A stretch of DNA of 64,000 nucleotides from Spirosoma fluviale (GTDB taxonomy: Bacteria > Bacteroidota > Bacteroidia > Cytophagales > Spirosomataceae), in assembly GCF_900230225.1 (NCBI RefSeq), contig NZ_OCNH01000006.1, forward strand, positions 247,419-311,418, in the 5' to 3' direction. Below are positions 50,713 to 59,836 of this stretch, in pieces. The position numbers were made by a program, and so were the translations under genes. Under the pieces are notes generated by a model, which was not told the origin of the DNA, searched no databases, and saw only the letters and a program-made list of their open reading frames with translations. Position 1 is the stretch's first letter, and each line of letters begins with the position of its first letter.

Positions 50713-53700
50713 CTATCGGTCGTACACGCTGGTCCACTCGCGTAGGCGCTGTTCTATGGTTCGGTCCAACTGTCCGGGAAGAAGCCGCCACGTCCAGTTG
50801 CTGGCGTCCGAAGCGGGGGTGTTTAGCCGGGCCGATTCGTCCAGCCCCAGCACATCGGGCAGGGGCAAAATGGCGATATTCGCCACCGAGGCATACACCA
50901 GCCGACCCAGTACCAGATGCACATCGAGCTGCGATACCGGATGCCCGACGTAGCGTTCCAGCTGGCTGCGGTGTTCGTGGCTGCTGTCCTGCCGATACCA
51001 GCCCACGCTGGTGTTATTGTCGTGCGTACCGGTATAGGCGATGGCGTTGGGCGTGTGGTGATGCGGGATGTTCACGGTTTCGGGCATGTCCTCGCCAAAG
51101 GCAAACTGAATGACTTTCATGCCCGGCAATCCGAACTCGTCGCGCAGGGTGTACACATCGGCGTCGATGTCGCCCAGGTCTTCGGCCACAAAAGGGAGTT
51201 CGCCCAGTTCACGTTGCACCGTCCGGAAGAAGTCGGCTCCCGGCCCCGGTTTCCATTCGCCCCGGATGGCCGTCTCTTCGTGAGGGTGTACTTCCCAATA
51301 GCTGGCAAAGGCCCGAAAGTGGTCCAGCCGCAACAAGTCGTACCGTTCCTGATTCTTCCGCAGCCGTTCTATCCACCAGGAGTAACCCTGTTTTTCGAGG
51401 TTTTCCCACCGAAAGACGGGCATCCCCCACCGCTGGCCGTTGGCGTTGAAGTAATCGGGCGGCACACCGGCTACCCCAATCATGTTGCTGTCTTGATCAA
51501 GGCTGAAGAATTCCGGGTTCGCCCACACATCCACCGAATCGTAATTCATGTAGAACGGCAAATCCCCGAAAAGCTGAATTCCCAGGCTATTGCAGTACGT
51601 TTTTAGTCTGTCCCACTGGCTGGCAAACATAAACTGAAGCCATTTTACCTCCCGAATGGCCTCTGCCTGCTCGGTTCTGAACTGGTTCAGTGCTCTCGCC
51701 TGACGTGATTTATACGGTTTTGGCCAGCGGTGCCAGGGCTGGTTATCGTGGTGTTCTTTCAGAACGATGTAAAGGGCAAAGTCGTCGAGCCAATCCGCTT
51801 CCCGCTCGCAAAACCGGTGAAAGGCGTCGTCGTTGGTATCACTCGGCTGATGTTTAGCCGTTTTATAAGCCTTTTTCAGCAGTTCTTTTTTTGTCCGGTA
51901 AACCGCATTATAATCCACTTCAGCGGTAAGCGGCAGATGGCAGGCTTGCAGGTCAGCCTCCGTTAGCCATCCATCCTCAACCAGCCAGTCGGGGCTCAGC
52001 AAAAACGGGTTGCCCGCCATGCTCGACAGGGCGCTATAAGGCGAATAGGCACACTCGCCCGCCACCGGATTGAGGGGCAGCACCTGCCAGTACGTTTGCT
52101 GACTTCGGCTGAGAAAGTCGGCAAATGCCAGTGCTTCGGGGCCGAAATCGCCAATGCCAAAGGGCGAGGGGAGCGACGTGATGGGCATCAGAATTCCCGC
52201 ACTGCGCTCCGTTGGTCGTTTTTCCAGCTTGAGTACGGCTAGCGGCAGTTTATCAAATAAATCGGCGACGAGGATGCCATCGGTGGCTTTGCCCTTCCGG
52301 TTTGTCAATCGGTGCTGCCAGGAAGCGGGAGCGCCATCGGGTAGAATGACCCGTGTATCCAGCCAAGCCAGTTCCAGGGCATCTTTTTTTTGCTGTCGGC
52401 ACAGGCGCGCCAGACCCAGCGGCACCACCACCACGTACCAGAGTTGTTGATACCGGCGGGCGAAAGCCAGCACATGTTGTTTGTAGTGACCAGCTACCTG
52501 TAGCGGCACGTAATGCCCGTGGGCAAACAGCTCGGGGTGCTGGTTGCGTTCGGTGAGCAGGGTTTGCACCAGCCACTGCTTGATCCGGGCATCGTAGCGA
52601 CTGTCCCACAAGTCAGCCAACAGGGTTTCCGGGTCGTGGGTTGCCAACTCGTTCAGTGCCTTCCGACGGGGCGCAAAGTCGACCGGCCGCCGGTTGTCGG
52701 GGTCGACCAGGCTCAGGTCCCAGCCTTCGCAACCCTGGTAAATATCGGGTACGCCCGGACTGGTGCATTTGAGCAGCACTTGCGCCAGCGAGTTGATGAT
52801 GCCAAAGTCGGCTATGCGCTGGTGAAATTGTTGGAAACTAGCCCAAAAAGGTCGTTTCGGGTCCAGCAGTTGCCGGGCAAAGGTTTGGGTGGCTGTTTCG
52901 TACGCTTCGTTGGGAGCGTCGTAGGTCGAGTTGCGTTTGGCTTCCCGCATGGCTTTTTGCAGATATTCCTTGAGTCGGTCTGCAAAATCGGGGTCTTTCT
53001 GACCCGGCATGGGGTAGGCCCCTATCAGTGTCTGGTAAATAAAGTACTCGTCGTTGGCGTCGGGCGCTTCTGGTATGGCTTCGCTGGCGGTATCGGTCGA
53101 CTTGAGGTCTTTGTTGAGCTGTTGCCATTCCTGCACGGCCGCAATCCATTCGTCGGTCAAATCGGTGAGCACATTCAGCCGACTCCGCACATCTTCGCCC
53201 CGCTTGGTATCGTGGGTGGAAGTAGCGTTGAGCGTCAGGGGCCAATGCGACTGCCGGTCCAGCATCTTCTGGTGGAAGGCCTCCACCGTCAGACCGAAAT
53301 ACTCGGGCGAGTCGCCCACTTCGTCGTGCCCGATGAAGCGGGTGTAGGTGTACATGAGCGTATCTTCCACGCCCTTCGCCATTAGCGGGCCCGTAAACTG
53401 CATGCACCGCTGGTAGAAACGTAAAGCCCGCTGCCGATAGTCGTCCGAACCCGAGGCCGGATTTTGTAACAGGGCTTCGTCCAGCAGACCAACGGCTGGA
53501 GCCAGTTCGGGCTTGCTCTTCCGGATGCGGCTGAAAATGGTTCGTACAGCGGTGGCTTCTTCCTCACTCAACGGCATCTGATTCCCGTAATAGCGGTACA
53601 CGGGACACTGAACCAGAAACTCGCCGATGGCCGTTTTCAGGCTGCCCTCCGGTACGCTCGCCATTACGGACGCATCCAGCAGCTTCAGGTTTTCGAATAG

Positions 53701-54954
53701 CCCGTACAGGTTCTCCAATTCGCCATTCATGTGCTGGTAGAGAATGTAGGCTTTCTTGTCGTGCAGCTCCTCCCGAACGGCCATTTTTTCGCCTAGTAGC
53801 GCGTGGTAAAAATGGGTAAAGCTGGCTTCGCTCTCGGTTCGGGTGAAGAGGTTATTGACCATCGAGAGGTAGGCATAGCCCGTAGCACCCTGCACCGGCC
53901 AGTTGTTGGGAAGGGGTTCGTCGTTCTGGAGAATCTTCTCGACCACGATATAGGCTTCCGGTCCCGCCAGTTGGCGCAGTTGCCGGAGGTAGCGGCTGGG
54001 GTCCTGAAGTCCGTCGATGTGGTCGACCCTCAGACCGTGAAAGACGCCCGCTTCGAGCAGGATTTTAGGCAGCTGGTGCACCGCATCGAAAACCACCGGG
54101 TCCTGAATGTTGAGGCAGATAAGGGAGTTGACCGTAAAGAACCGCCGGTAGTTGATCTGATGATCGGTTTCGCCGTGAAAGCACAGCCGGTACGCTTGCT
54201 GATCGACGATTTCCCGGATGCAGGATGGGGTGCTGTTGACCGTTTTTAGACAGCTTTTGACATACGATCTTCCGTCTTTTCCGGTCATTAATTCCGTCAG
54301 GGCCAGTACGCACTCGTCCGTTTGTCGGGTGTACTTGTCCGGGTTTTTGGCGGACAGGCTCTTCTCAATTTTATTGAGTAATTGCCGGACGTCCTTGTCC
54401 GGGTTGGCATTGCCCGCTTTCAGAATGGTCGTGTACGCCCGTAAGTTCAGCGGATAAGTCGTATCGAAATAGGTAATGACGAATTTCTCCTGCTGATAAT
54501 CGACAGTGAGTTCGTTTCGGTCGATGACTTCATCCAGCGGAGAACCCAGAAATGGAACCATGAGCCGCCCTTTGTGTATGGGACTTTGCCAGTCGATATC
54601 GAAAAATGGTGCGTAGGGCGACAGTTGGCCTTTCTCCAGCACGTCCATGAGCCATTTGTTGTGCGGGTCGAAGGCCATGTGATTGGGCACAATGTCCTGT
54701 ACCCAGCTCATGCCCCGCTGGGTCAGTTGCTGACTGATGGCCCGCAGTTCCTCTTCGGTGCCAATTTCGGGGTTGATGCGCTGGGGATTTACCGAATCAT
54801 AGCCGTGCAAGCTGCCGGGTACGGCTTCAAAGATGGGTGAAGCATACAGCGTACGGACACCCAGTTGGTCCAGATACGGGATGATTCGCTCAAATTCACG
54901 AAAGGTAAAGTCCTTGTGAAATTGGATCCGGTAGGTGGAAACGGGATTTTTCAT
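50713..54954 (-). CDS. treY: Fusion of malto-oligosyltrehalose synthase (TreY) and 4-alpha-glucanotransferase (MalQ)
   Basis: 1413 residues. Residues 1 to about 900 are TreY: opening STYRIQFHKDFTFREFERII, YASPIFEAVPGSLHGYDSVN, GLRVDHIDGLQDPSRYL with a catalytic Asp, and TSTHDTKRGEDVRSRLNVLT. Residues about 905-1413 are a complete MalQ: GILMPITSLPSPFGIGDFGP, the nucleophile region LLRLDHFRAFASYWEV, FVAEDLGDIDADVYTL and YTGTHDNNTSVGWYRQD. TreY isomerises the reducing end of a maltodextrin to trehalose form; MalQ reshuffles the maltodextrins. The fusion channels substrate between them (inference). The gene overlaps treZ by 59 bp. Confidence 0.93.
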   Translation of the reverse strand: MKNPVSTYRIQFHKDFTFREFERIIPYLDQLGVRTLYASPIFEAVPGSLHGYDSVNPQRINPEIGTEEELRAISQQLTQRGMSWVQDIVPNHMAFDPHNKWLMDVLEKGQLSPYAPFFDIDWQSPIHKGRLMVPFLGSPLDEVIDRNELTVDYQQEKFVITYFDTTYPLNLRAYTTILKAGNANPDKDVRQLLNKIEKSLSAKNPDKYTRQTDECVLALTELMTGKDGRSYVKSCLKTVNSTPSCIREIVDQQAYRLCFHGETDHQINYRRFFTVNSLICLNIQDPVVFDAVHQLPKILLEAGVFHGLRVDHIDGLQDPSRYLRQLRQLAGPEAYIVVEKILQNDEPLPNNWPVQGATGYAYLSMVNNLFTRTESEASFTHFYHALLGEKMAVREELHDKKAYILYQHMNGELENLYGLFENLKLLDASVMASVPEGSLKTAIGEFLVQCPVYRYYGNQMPLSEEEATAVRTIFSRIRKSKPELAPAVGLLDEALLQNPASGSDDYRQRALRFYQRCMQFTGPLMAKGVEDTLMYTYTRFIGHDEVGDSPEYFGLTVEAFHQKMLDRQSHWPLTLNATSTHDTKRGEDVRSRLNVLTDLTDEWIAAVQEWQQLNKDLKSTDTASEAIPEAPDANDEYFIYQTLIGAYPMPGQKDPDFADRLKEYLQKAMREAKRNSTYDAPNEAYETATQTFARQLLDPKRPFWASFQQFHQRIADFGIINSLAQVLLKCTSPGVPDIYQGCEGWDLSLVDPDNRRPVDFAPRRKALNELATHDPETLLADLWDSRYDARIKQWLVQTLLTERNQHPELFAHGHYVPLQVAGHYKQHVLAFARRYQQLWYVVVVPLGLARLCRQQKKDALELAWLDTRVILPDGAPASWQHRLTNRKGKATDGILVADLFDKLPLAVLKLEKRPTERSAGILMPITSLPSPFGIGDFGPEALAFADFLSRSQQTYWQVLPLNPVAGECAYSPYSALSSMAGNPFLLSPDWLVEDGWLTEADLQACHLPLTAEVDYNAVYRTKKELLKKAYKTAKHQPSDTNDDAFHRFCEREADWLDDFALYIVLKEHHDNQPWHRWPKPYKSRQARALNQFRTEQAEAIREVKWLQFMFASQWDRLKTYCNSLGIQLFGDLPFYMNYDSVDVWANPEFFSLDQDSNMIGVAGVPPDYFNANGQRWGMPVFRWENLEKQGYSWWIERLRKNQERYDLLRLDHFRAFASYWEVHPHEETAIRGEWKPGPGADFFRTVQRELGELPFVAEDLGDIDADVYTLRDEFGLPGMKVIQFAFGEDMPETVNIPHHHTPNAIAYTGTHDNNTSVGWYRQDSSHEHRSQLERYVGHPVSQLDVHLVLGRLVYASVANIAILPLPDVLGLDESARLNTPASDASNWTWRLLPGQLDRTIEQRLREWTSVYDR

Positions 54955-56824
54955 GAGGTTGTACGTAAAGAATAAATGACTCGGGCGGACAGAGAACGGT
55001 GCCGGTGCTCGTTACCGATTCTGGTGCCTCGCTGGTGCCGGATGCGGATTCCGGTTGCCAGCGTTCATCGGCCGAGTCCAGTAATTTTTGCCAGTTTGCG
55101 TCGGGTTCGCCAACCGCTGGCAGGGTGATGGATTGGGCTTGTTTGGAAAAATTCATCAGGCACACCACATGCTGGTCGTCGTGCCAGCGATGCAGCACCA
55201 GCGTTTCGGTTTTGGGATCGGTATCGACGTTGAGTCTGGTCCGGTCCAGGTGAGCCAGGGCGGGCAACTCCCGGCGCAGGGCCAGTAACGTCTGGTAGTA
55301 GTGCAGTAAAATCCGGTGCGGTTTCTGGTCGATGAGCTTCCACTGGATTTTGGCCTGCTGGTAGGTTTCGCGGCTTTGCGGGTCGGGCACGTCTTCGCCG
55401 TTGGAGTGAAAGGAGGCAAATTCTTCTTTGCGCCCCTGCCGAACGGCTTCGACCAGTTCCGGTTCCGTATGGCTCACAAAATAGAAGAACGGACTCGTTT
55501 CGCCCCACTCTTCGCCCATGAACAACAGCGGAATGTACGGACTCACCAGCACCGCACCGGCCAGCAGCTTGAGCGCGTCGAAGCTGTATAACTGGCTCGA
55601 CCGCTCGCCCAGTTTACGGTTGCCCACCTGGTCGTGGTTCTGCGAAAAGACGACAAACTGCTTGCCGGGATTGTTCGCGGCTTTACCCCCGAAAAACTGG
55701 TTACGGACAACGGAATACTGACCATCGTAGACGTAGGCATCTTTATAGGATTTCGCCAGGTGGTTCAGCCCGTCGAAATCGGCGTAGTAGCCGGTTGTCG
55801 CTTCGCCTGCGGCTACCCGGAGGGCATGGTGAAATTCGTCGTTCCACTGAGCGTCCATGCCGTAACCATGCTCAGAAAGCGGGTCGATGTAGCGCGGATC
55901 GTTGAGGTCGTTTTCAACAATGAGGTAGTGCTGGCGACCGGTGGCGGCCATGAGTTCATCGACTTTCTGACGGAGTTCCTGAAGGATATGTACCGGACTG
56001 AAATCTTTGATGGCATGAACGGCATCCAGCCGCAGGGCGTCGATGTGAAAATCCCGAAACCACATCAGGGCGTTTTCGAGCACATACCGCCGAACGCCAT
56101 CGCACCACGCATCGTCGAAGTTAACGGCCTTCCCCCAGGGCGTGCAGTATTTATCCGTAAGGTAAGGGCCGAAGTTGCCGAGGTAATTGCCTTCCGGCCC
56201 AAAGTGGTTATAAACTACGTCCAGCACCACGGCAATGCCTTTTTTATGGCAGGTGTCGACCAGGTGTTGCAAGCCATTGGCACCCCCATACGAATTCTGA
56301 ACGGCATAGGTATACACGCCGTCGTAGCCCCAGTTGCGCGAATCGGAGAATTGAGCGACGGGCATGATCTCGATGGCCGTTACGCCGAGTGCTTTCAGGT
56401 AATCCAGCTTGCTCTCCAGCGATTGAAAAGTGCCTTCTTCCGTGAAGGTGCCGGTATGAAGTTCATACAGCACATAACTCTCCAGCGCCGGATTTTTCCA
56501 GCTATCATCCGTCCACCGAAAAATCCCTGTATCGACCGCCTGCGAGGGTCCGTGTACGCCCTGCGGCTGGCAAAGGGATACCGGGTCGGGATATTCTTCC
56601 TGCCCGTCGAGCTTAAAGGTATATAGGTCGCCGGGTTTGATCTGGCTGGTGGTCAGGCTCCAGTACCCCAGTTCTTCACAGGTGAGGGGGAGTGCTGTTG
56701 GATGTCCGTATATTTTGATGGCTACGTATTTGGCCAGCGGTGCCCATACCTGTATGGTGGCTTCGTGCTCATTGGGGAACGTGACGCCCAGCGAGCGTTG
56801 GCCGCTGTCTACGAGGTGTGTCAT
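54896..56824 (-). CDS. treZ: Malto-oligosyltrehalose trehalohydrolase (TreZ)
   Basis: 642 residues, GH13. N-terminal carbohydrate-binding beta-sandwich (about 1-100, VWAPLAKYVAIKIYG), then the barrel: ESYVLYELHTGTFTEEGTFQ, VVLDVVYNHFGPEGNYL, nucleophile in IDALRLDAVHAIKDF, acid/base in HYLIVENDLNDPRY and FSQNHDQVGNRKLGERSS. It cuts free trehalose from the maltooligosyl-trehalose made by TreY. Its last 59 bp overlap the TreY-MalQ start in another frame, so the two are tightly coupled. Confidence 0.93.
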   Translation of the reverse strand: MTHLVDSGQRSLGVTFPNEHEATIQVWAPLAKYVAIKIYGHPTALPLTCEELGYWSLTTSQIKPGDLYTFKLDGQEEYPDPVSLCQPQGVHGPSQAVDTGIFRWTDDSWKNPALESYVLYELHTGTFTEEGTFQSLESKLDYLKALGVTAIEIMPVAQFSDSRNWGYDGVYTYAVQNSYGGANGLQHLVDTCHKKGIAVVLDVVYNHFGPEGNYLGNFGPYLTDKYCTPWGKAVNFDDAWCDGVRRYVLENALMWFRDFHIDALRLDAVHAIKDFSPVHILQELRQKVDELMAATGRQHYLIVENDLNDPRYIDPLSEHGYGMDAQWNDEFHHALRVAAGEATTGYYADFDGLNHLAKSYKDAYVYDGQYSVVRNQFFGGKAANNPGKQFVVFSQNHDQVGNRKLGERSSQLYSFDALKLLAGAVLVSPYIPLLFMGEEWGETSPFFYFVSHTEPELVEAVRQGRKEEFASFHSNGEDVPDPQSRETYQQAKIQWKLIDQKPHRILLHYYQTLLALRRELPALAHLDRTRLNVDTDPKTETLVLHRWHDDQHVVCLMNFSKQAQSITLPAVGEPDANWQKLLDSADERWQPESASGTSEAPESVTSTGTVLCPPESFILYVQPHEKSRFHLPDPISQGLYLS

Positions 56825-57124
56825 ACGTTAAATTCGTTTTCTTATCGTTGAGAAAGGTTCAATAAAGGCGTATTCAGAGCCTCTTTAGTGGTTTTAACAG
56901 CCGGGTATGAGCCGCGGCCTGTTCTGAACAGGGGGAAATGAGGCAACGGGCTAACGGATTGGTTCGGTACGTTGCCTCCGATTAGATTGGAGGGGAAGCG
57001 CAAGATGTGTGCGTCTGAACGTATATAGACGCCTTTACAGGCCGAACAGAATGTCGGAGGTGAATATTTTGAAACAAACAACCGCTTTAGCCACTTGTTA
57101 CACTGCTCAACAAACCACCAGTCG
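56825..57124. other. Divergent promoter region, no gene seen
   Basis: 300 bp between treZ (minus) and the DUF6766-like gene (plus). Contains GGCCTGTTCTGAACAGG-like partial symmetry near 56918 but no clear operator or small gene. Confidence 0.5.
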
Positions 57125-57784
57125 ATGAAGAAATTCCTGCGCGAAAATGGTCTTTCTCTGCTGTTTCTCTTTATTACCCTGCTTACGCTGGCGGGGCAGA
57201 TCGTTGTGGGCTGGCACGAGTTCAACGGCGACCTGACCGATTACGGGCGGCCACAAATTCCGTTTCGTGCCTACCTGACCAGCGGTCATTGTATCGAAGC
57301 CGTCTTCGAAAACTGGGAAAGTGAGTTTCTACAGATGGGGTTGTATGTGCTGCTAACGGTCTGGCTCCGGCAGAAAGGATCGTCGGAGTCAAAGAGTCTG
57401 GACGAACCGGAGGAAGTGGACCGGGAGCCATCGCCAACCCGCGCCGGGGCACCCTGGCCCGTTCGGCAGGGCGGTCTGGTGCTGAAATTGTACAAAAACT
57501 CGCTCAGCATCGCCTTCTTTCTGCTTTTTGGCATTTCCTTTTTTCTGCATGCCTACGGGGGCGTTCGGGAGTATAATACCGAATCGGCCTTGAAAGGGAA
57601 ATCAGAAGTGCTTTCGCTCTGGGAGTTTCTGGGCACCAGCGAATTCTGGTTTCAATCCCTACAAAACTGGCAGAGCGAATTTCTGTCGGTACTGTCGATC
57701 GTTGTCTTATCCATTTTTCTACGGCAGAAAGGTTCGCCCGAATCCAAACCGGTGGACGCTCCCCACTCCGAAACAGGCGAATAA
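57125..57784 (+). CDS. DUF6766 family membrane protein
   Basis: About 219 residues from ATG 57125 (MKKFLRENGLSLLFLFITLL). Four hydrophobic segments in two similar halves. Each half ends in FENWESEFLQMGLYVLLTVW or LQNWQSEFLSVLSIVVLSIF followed by LRQKGSxES, a clear internal duplication. This pattern matches DUF6766 proteins. Function unknown. Confidence 0.82.
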   Translation: MKKFLRENGLSLLFLFITLLTLAGQIVVGWHEFNGDLTDYGRPQIPFRAYLTSGHCIEAVFENWESEFLQMGLYVLLTVWLRQKGSSESKSLDEPEEVDREPSPTRAGAPWPVRQGGLVLKLYKNSLSIAFFLLFGISFFLHAYGGVREYNTESALKGKSEVLSLWEFLGTSEFWFQSLQNWQSEFLSVLSIVVLSIFLRQKGSPESKPVDAPHSETGE

Positions 57785-57813
57785 CCGGCTGTTTTTTTCT
57801 CAATACGCTCAAC

Positions 57814-58530
57814 ATGAAAAAACTTTTTCTGCTTTCCGGACTCCTCGGCTCGAGCCTGGCTGGTCTGGCGCAACAGACTATTTTCAGCGTTCCATCGTCC
57901 GACATTGTGCCCAAACATAAAATCATGGCGCAGCAGCAGGTCGATATTAACGGCGAACAGATGCGGTTCTCAACAACGGTCGACTATGGTCTGGGCCGCG
58001 ACTGGGAGGTTGGTGTAAACCTGTACAATGTCGACTACCAGCGGCAGGAGCGTACCTGGCTACGCAACGACACGACCATTCAGGTGCCCTACGCCCCCCT
58101 GCTGCTGATCAACGCCCAGCGTACCTTTAACCTGACCGACGCGTTGCACATCGGGCTGGGTGGACAAACGGGCCTCAACCTGTTTCCAACCGGGCAGCGC
58201 AGTTCCTGGGAAGGCTGGGGCTATGCCAACCTGGGTGCGGGCCTGCATGATGATCACTACCAGGTAGTCGTTGGTGGATATGCTGGCAACCGGCGTTACC
58301 TGGCCGAAGGGTCGACGGTGGGTGGGCATATGGGGTTCGATGCGGGGGTATGGTATCAGAAAGTACACTTTCTGGGCGACTGGGCCACCGGTACGCACGA
58401 GTACGGGCAACTGGTGCTGGGCGTAGAGGTCTATCTACAGGAGCATTTGCCTCTGGCCCTTGGCTGGCGCCGGTCCAATCAGGATGGTAATCAGGGCGTT
58501 GTTGTCCAGCTGACCTACACGCCCAGGTGA
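57814..58530 (+). CDS. Outer-membrane beta-barrel-like protein
   Basis: 238 residues with a signal peptide (cleavage near AGLAQQ). The mature part alternates polar and aromatic residues in short strands (STTVDYGLGRDWEVGVNLYN, LHIGLGGQTGLNLFPTGQRS, VVVGGYAGNRRYL) and ends VVVQLTYTPR. A small porin-like barrel is likely. It starts 29 bp after the DUF6766 gene. Confidence 0.7.
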   Translation: MKKLFLLSGLLGSSLAGLAQQTIFSVPSSDIVPKHKIMAQQQVDINGEQMRFSTTVDYGLGRDWEVGVNLYNVDYQRQERTWLRNDTTIQVPYAPLLLINAQRTFNLTDALHIGLGGQTGLNLFPTGQRSSWEGWGYANLGAGLHDDHYQVVVGGYAGNRRYLAEGSTVGGHMGFDAGVWYQKVHFLGDWATGTHEYGQLVLGVEVYLQEHLPLALGWRRSNQDGNQGVVVQLTYTPR

Positions 58531-59832
58531 TCATTGGGGTACTGGAAACCCTTTTGTCTTTTCGGTAAATACATTCACCAGCCCCGTTACCGTGTCATAA
58601 CTGAATGCATCGGCACCCGATACGGTAACGTGGGCAATGGGGCCTCCCGTTATGAGCAGGCTTATGTCGCGAAAGCGGGTAACGTCCGGCACGGCGCTCA
58701 GGTCGACCCGGACGGTCAGTGTATTTCCATTCAGGGATTGGGTTCTTTGGGCCAGTCGTTTCACTTCCCGGTATTCGAGTTGTTCGGTCATGCCTACAAA
58801 CCAGACTCGGTCGGCGGCAATGGAGTCCGCATAATTAAAGAAATTACTCATTTCCGGGTAGGTGCCCGTGTGCGTACCGAGCCGCATGCCCAGATGTTTG
58901 TTGGCATTGCTTTTGGCCAGTAAATCCACGAACTGGGCCTTGAGGGTATTGATGACATTGGGTGTCCACGAGTCCTGAAAATTGCGGGTGTACTGTATAA
59001 AACCGGCGTTATTGAATTTACTGTAGCCGGTAACGGGCAGTGTTTCTTCCTGAGCAAAGTTACCGCCATTGTTGGCGGTGTTCAGATCGAAAAAACGCGG
59101 AAATCCCTCGTAGCCATCAAGGGCGTTTGTTGAGGTCGATCCCAGGTATTTGAGTGAATCGGCTCCTCTGGTGAAACCGGCGTAGTTGGTTGGCACAACG
59201 ACGCACCGCATCAGGTACTCGACATCCTGGCTCTTTAGCTTGGCGTACGTAAACTTCTGATTCTCGGCAATGTTCCAGCCCGCCTGAGAAAAGGTAGGGC
59301 CGGAAAGCGGGTAGAAGTTATTGGTTGTGGCAAGCTCGTGGTAGTAGCCGTGGTTCATGACTCCCCATTTCCCAACCTTAACCATCGTGGCTACCTGCTG
59401 CGTCGTTAGTCTTCCCGTTACACCCCAGAAGTCCATATTGTTGAAGTTAGACCGCGCATTGGCCACTGCGGAGCCCCGCCAATTGACTTTGTTGCCACAG
59501 CCATCCGTAAACGTTTTGCCCGGATAGGTTCGTCCGTCCGGCGTTGTCCCGCCGTTGAAGAAAATATAGTCAGTCCAGGTGCCGGAGAGCAAATCGTCCC
59601 GTTCGTACTGGAACCAGGCTTGCTTATTGTACTTGAGAGCGGCAAATGTGGCAGATGGGGAGGTTGGAGCGGATGCGTAAGTGACGGTAATAGTAACGGT
59701 ATTGGACGCTACTCCCGCTACGGTGCTCCGTCCATAACGGCTACCTGATACACTAAACAAACCTCTTATCGATTGGGCTTGCCCCTGGCTAAAAGTAGCC
59801 AGGAGCAAGAACAGGATAATGAATTTTTTCAT
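58531..59832 (-). CDS. Secreted polysaccharide-deacetylase-like protein (tentative)
   Basis: About 433 residues from ATG 59832 with a signal peptide (cleavage near SQGQAQ). A beta-rich N-terminal region is followed by FQYERDDLLSGTWTDYIFFN and VMNHGYYHELATTN, which could be the Asp-Asp and His-x-x-x-His metal site of a NodB-type deacetylase, and later MRLGTHTGTYPEMSNFFNYA. The assignment is weak. It lies 4 bp after the FN3 protein gene, as an operon partner. Confidence 0.55.
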   Translation of the reverse strand: MKKFIILFLLLATFSQGQAQSIRGLFSVSGSRYGRSTVAGVASNTVTITVTYASAPTSPSATFAALKYNKQAWFQYERDDLLSGTWTDYIFFNGGTTPDGRTYPGKTFTDGCGNKVNWRGSAVANARSNFNNMDFWGVTGRLTTQQVATMVKVGKWGVMNHGYYHELATTNNFYPLSGPTFSQAGWNIAENQKFTYAKLKSQDVEYLMRCVVVPTNYAGFTRGADSLKYLGSTSTNALDGYEGFPRFFDLNTANNGGNFAQEETLPVTGYSKFNNAGFIQYTRNFQDSWTPNVINTLKAQFVDLLAKSNANKHLGMRLGTHTGTYPEMSNFFNYADSIAADRVWFVGMTEQLEYREVKRLAQRTQSLNGNTLTVRVDLSAVPDVTRFRDISLLITGGPIAHVTVSGADAFSYDTVTGLVNVFTEKTKGFPVPQ

Positions 59833-59836
59833 ACGG

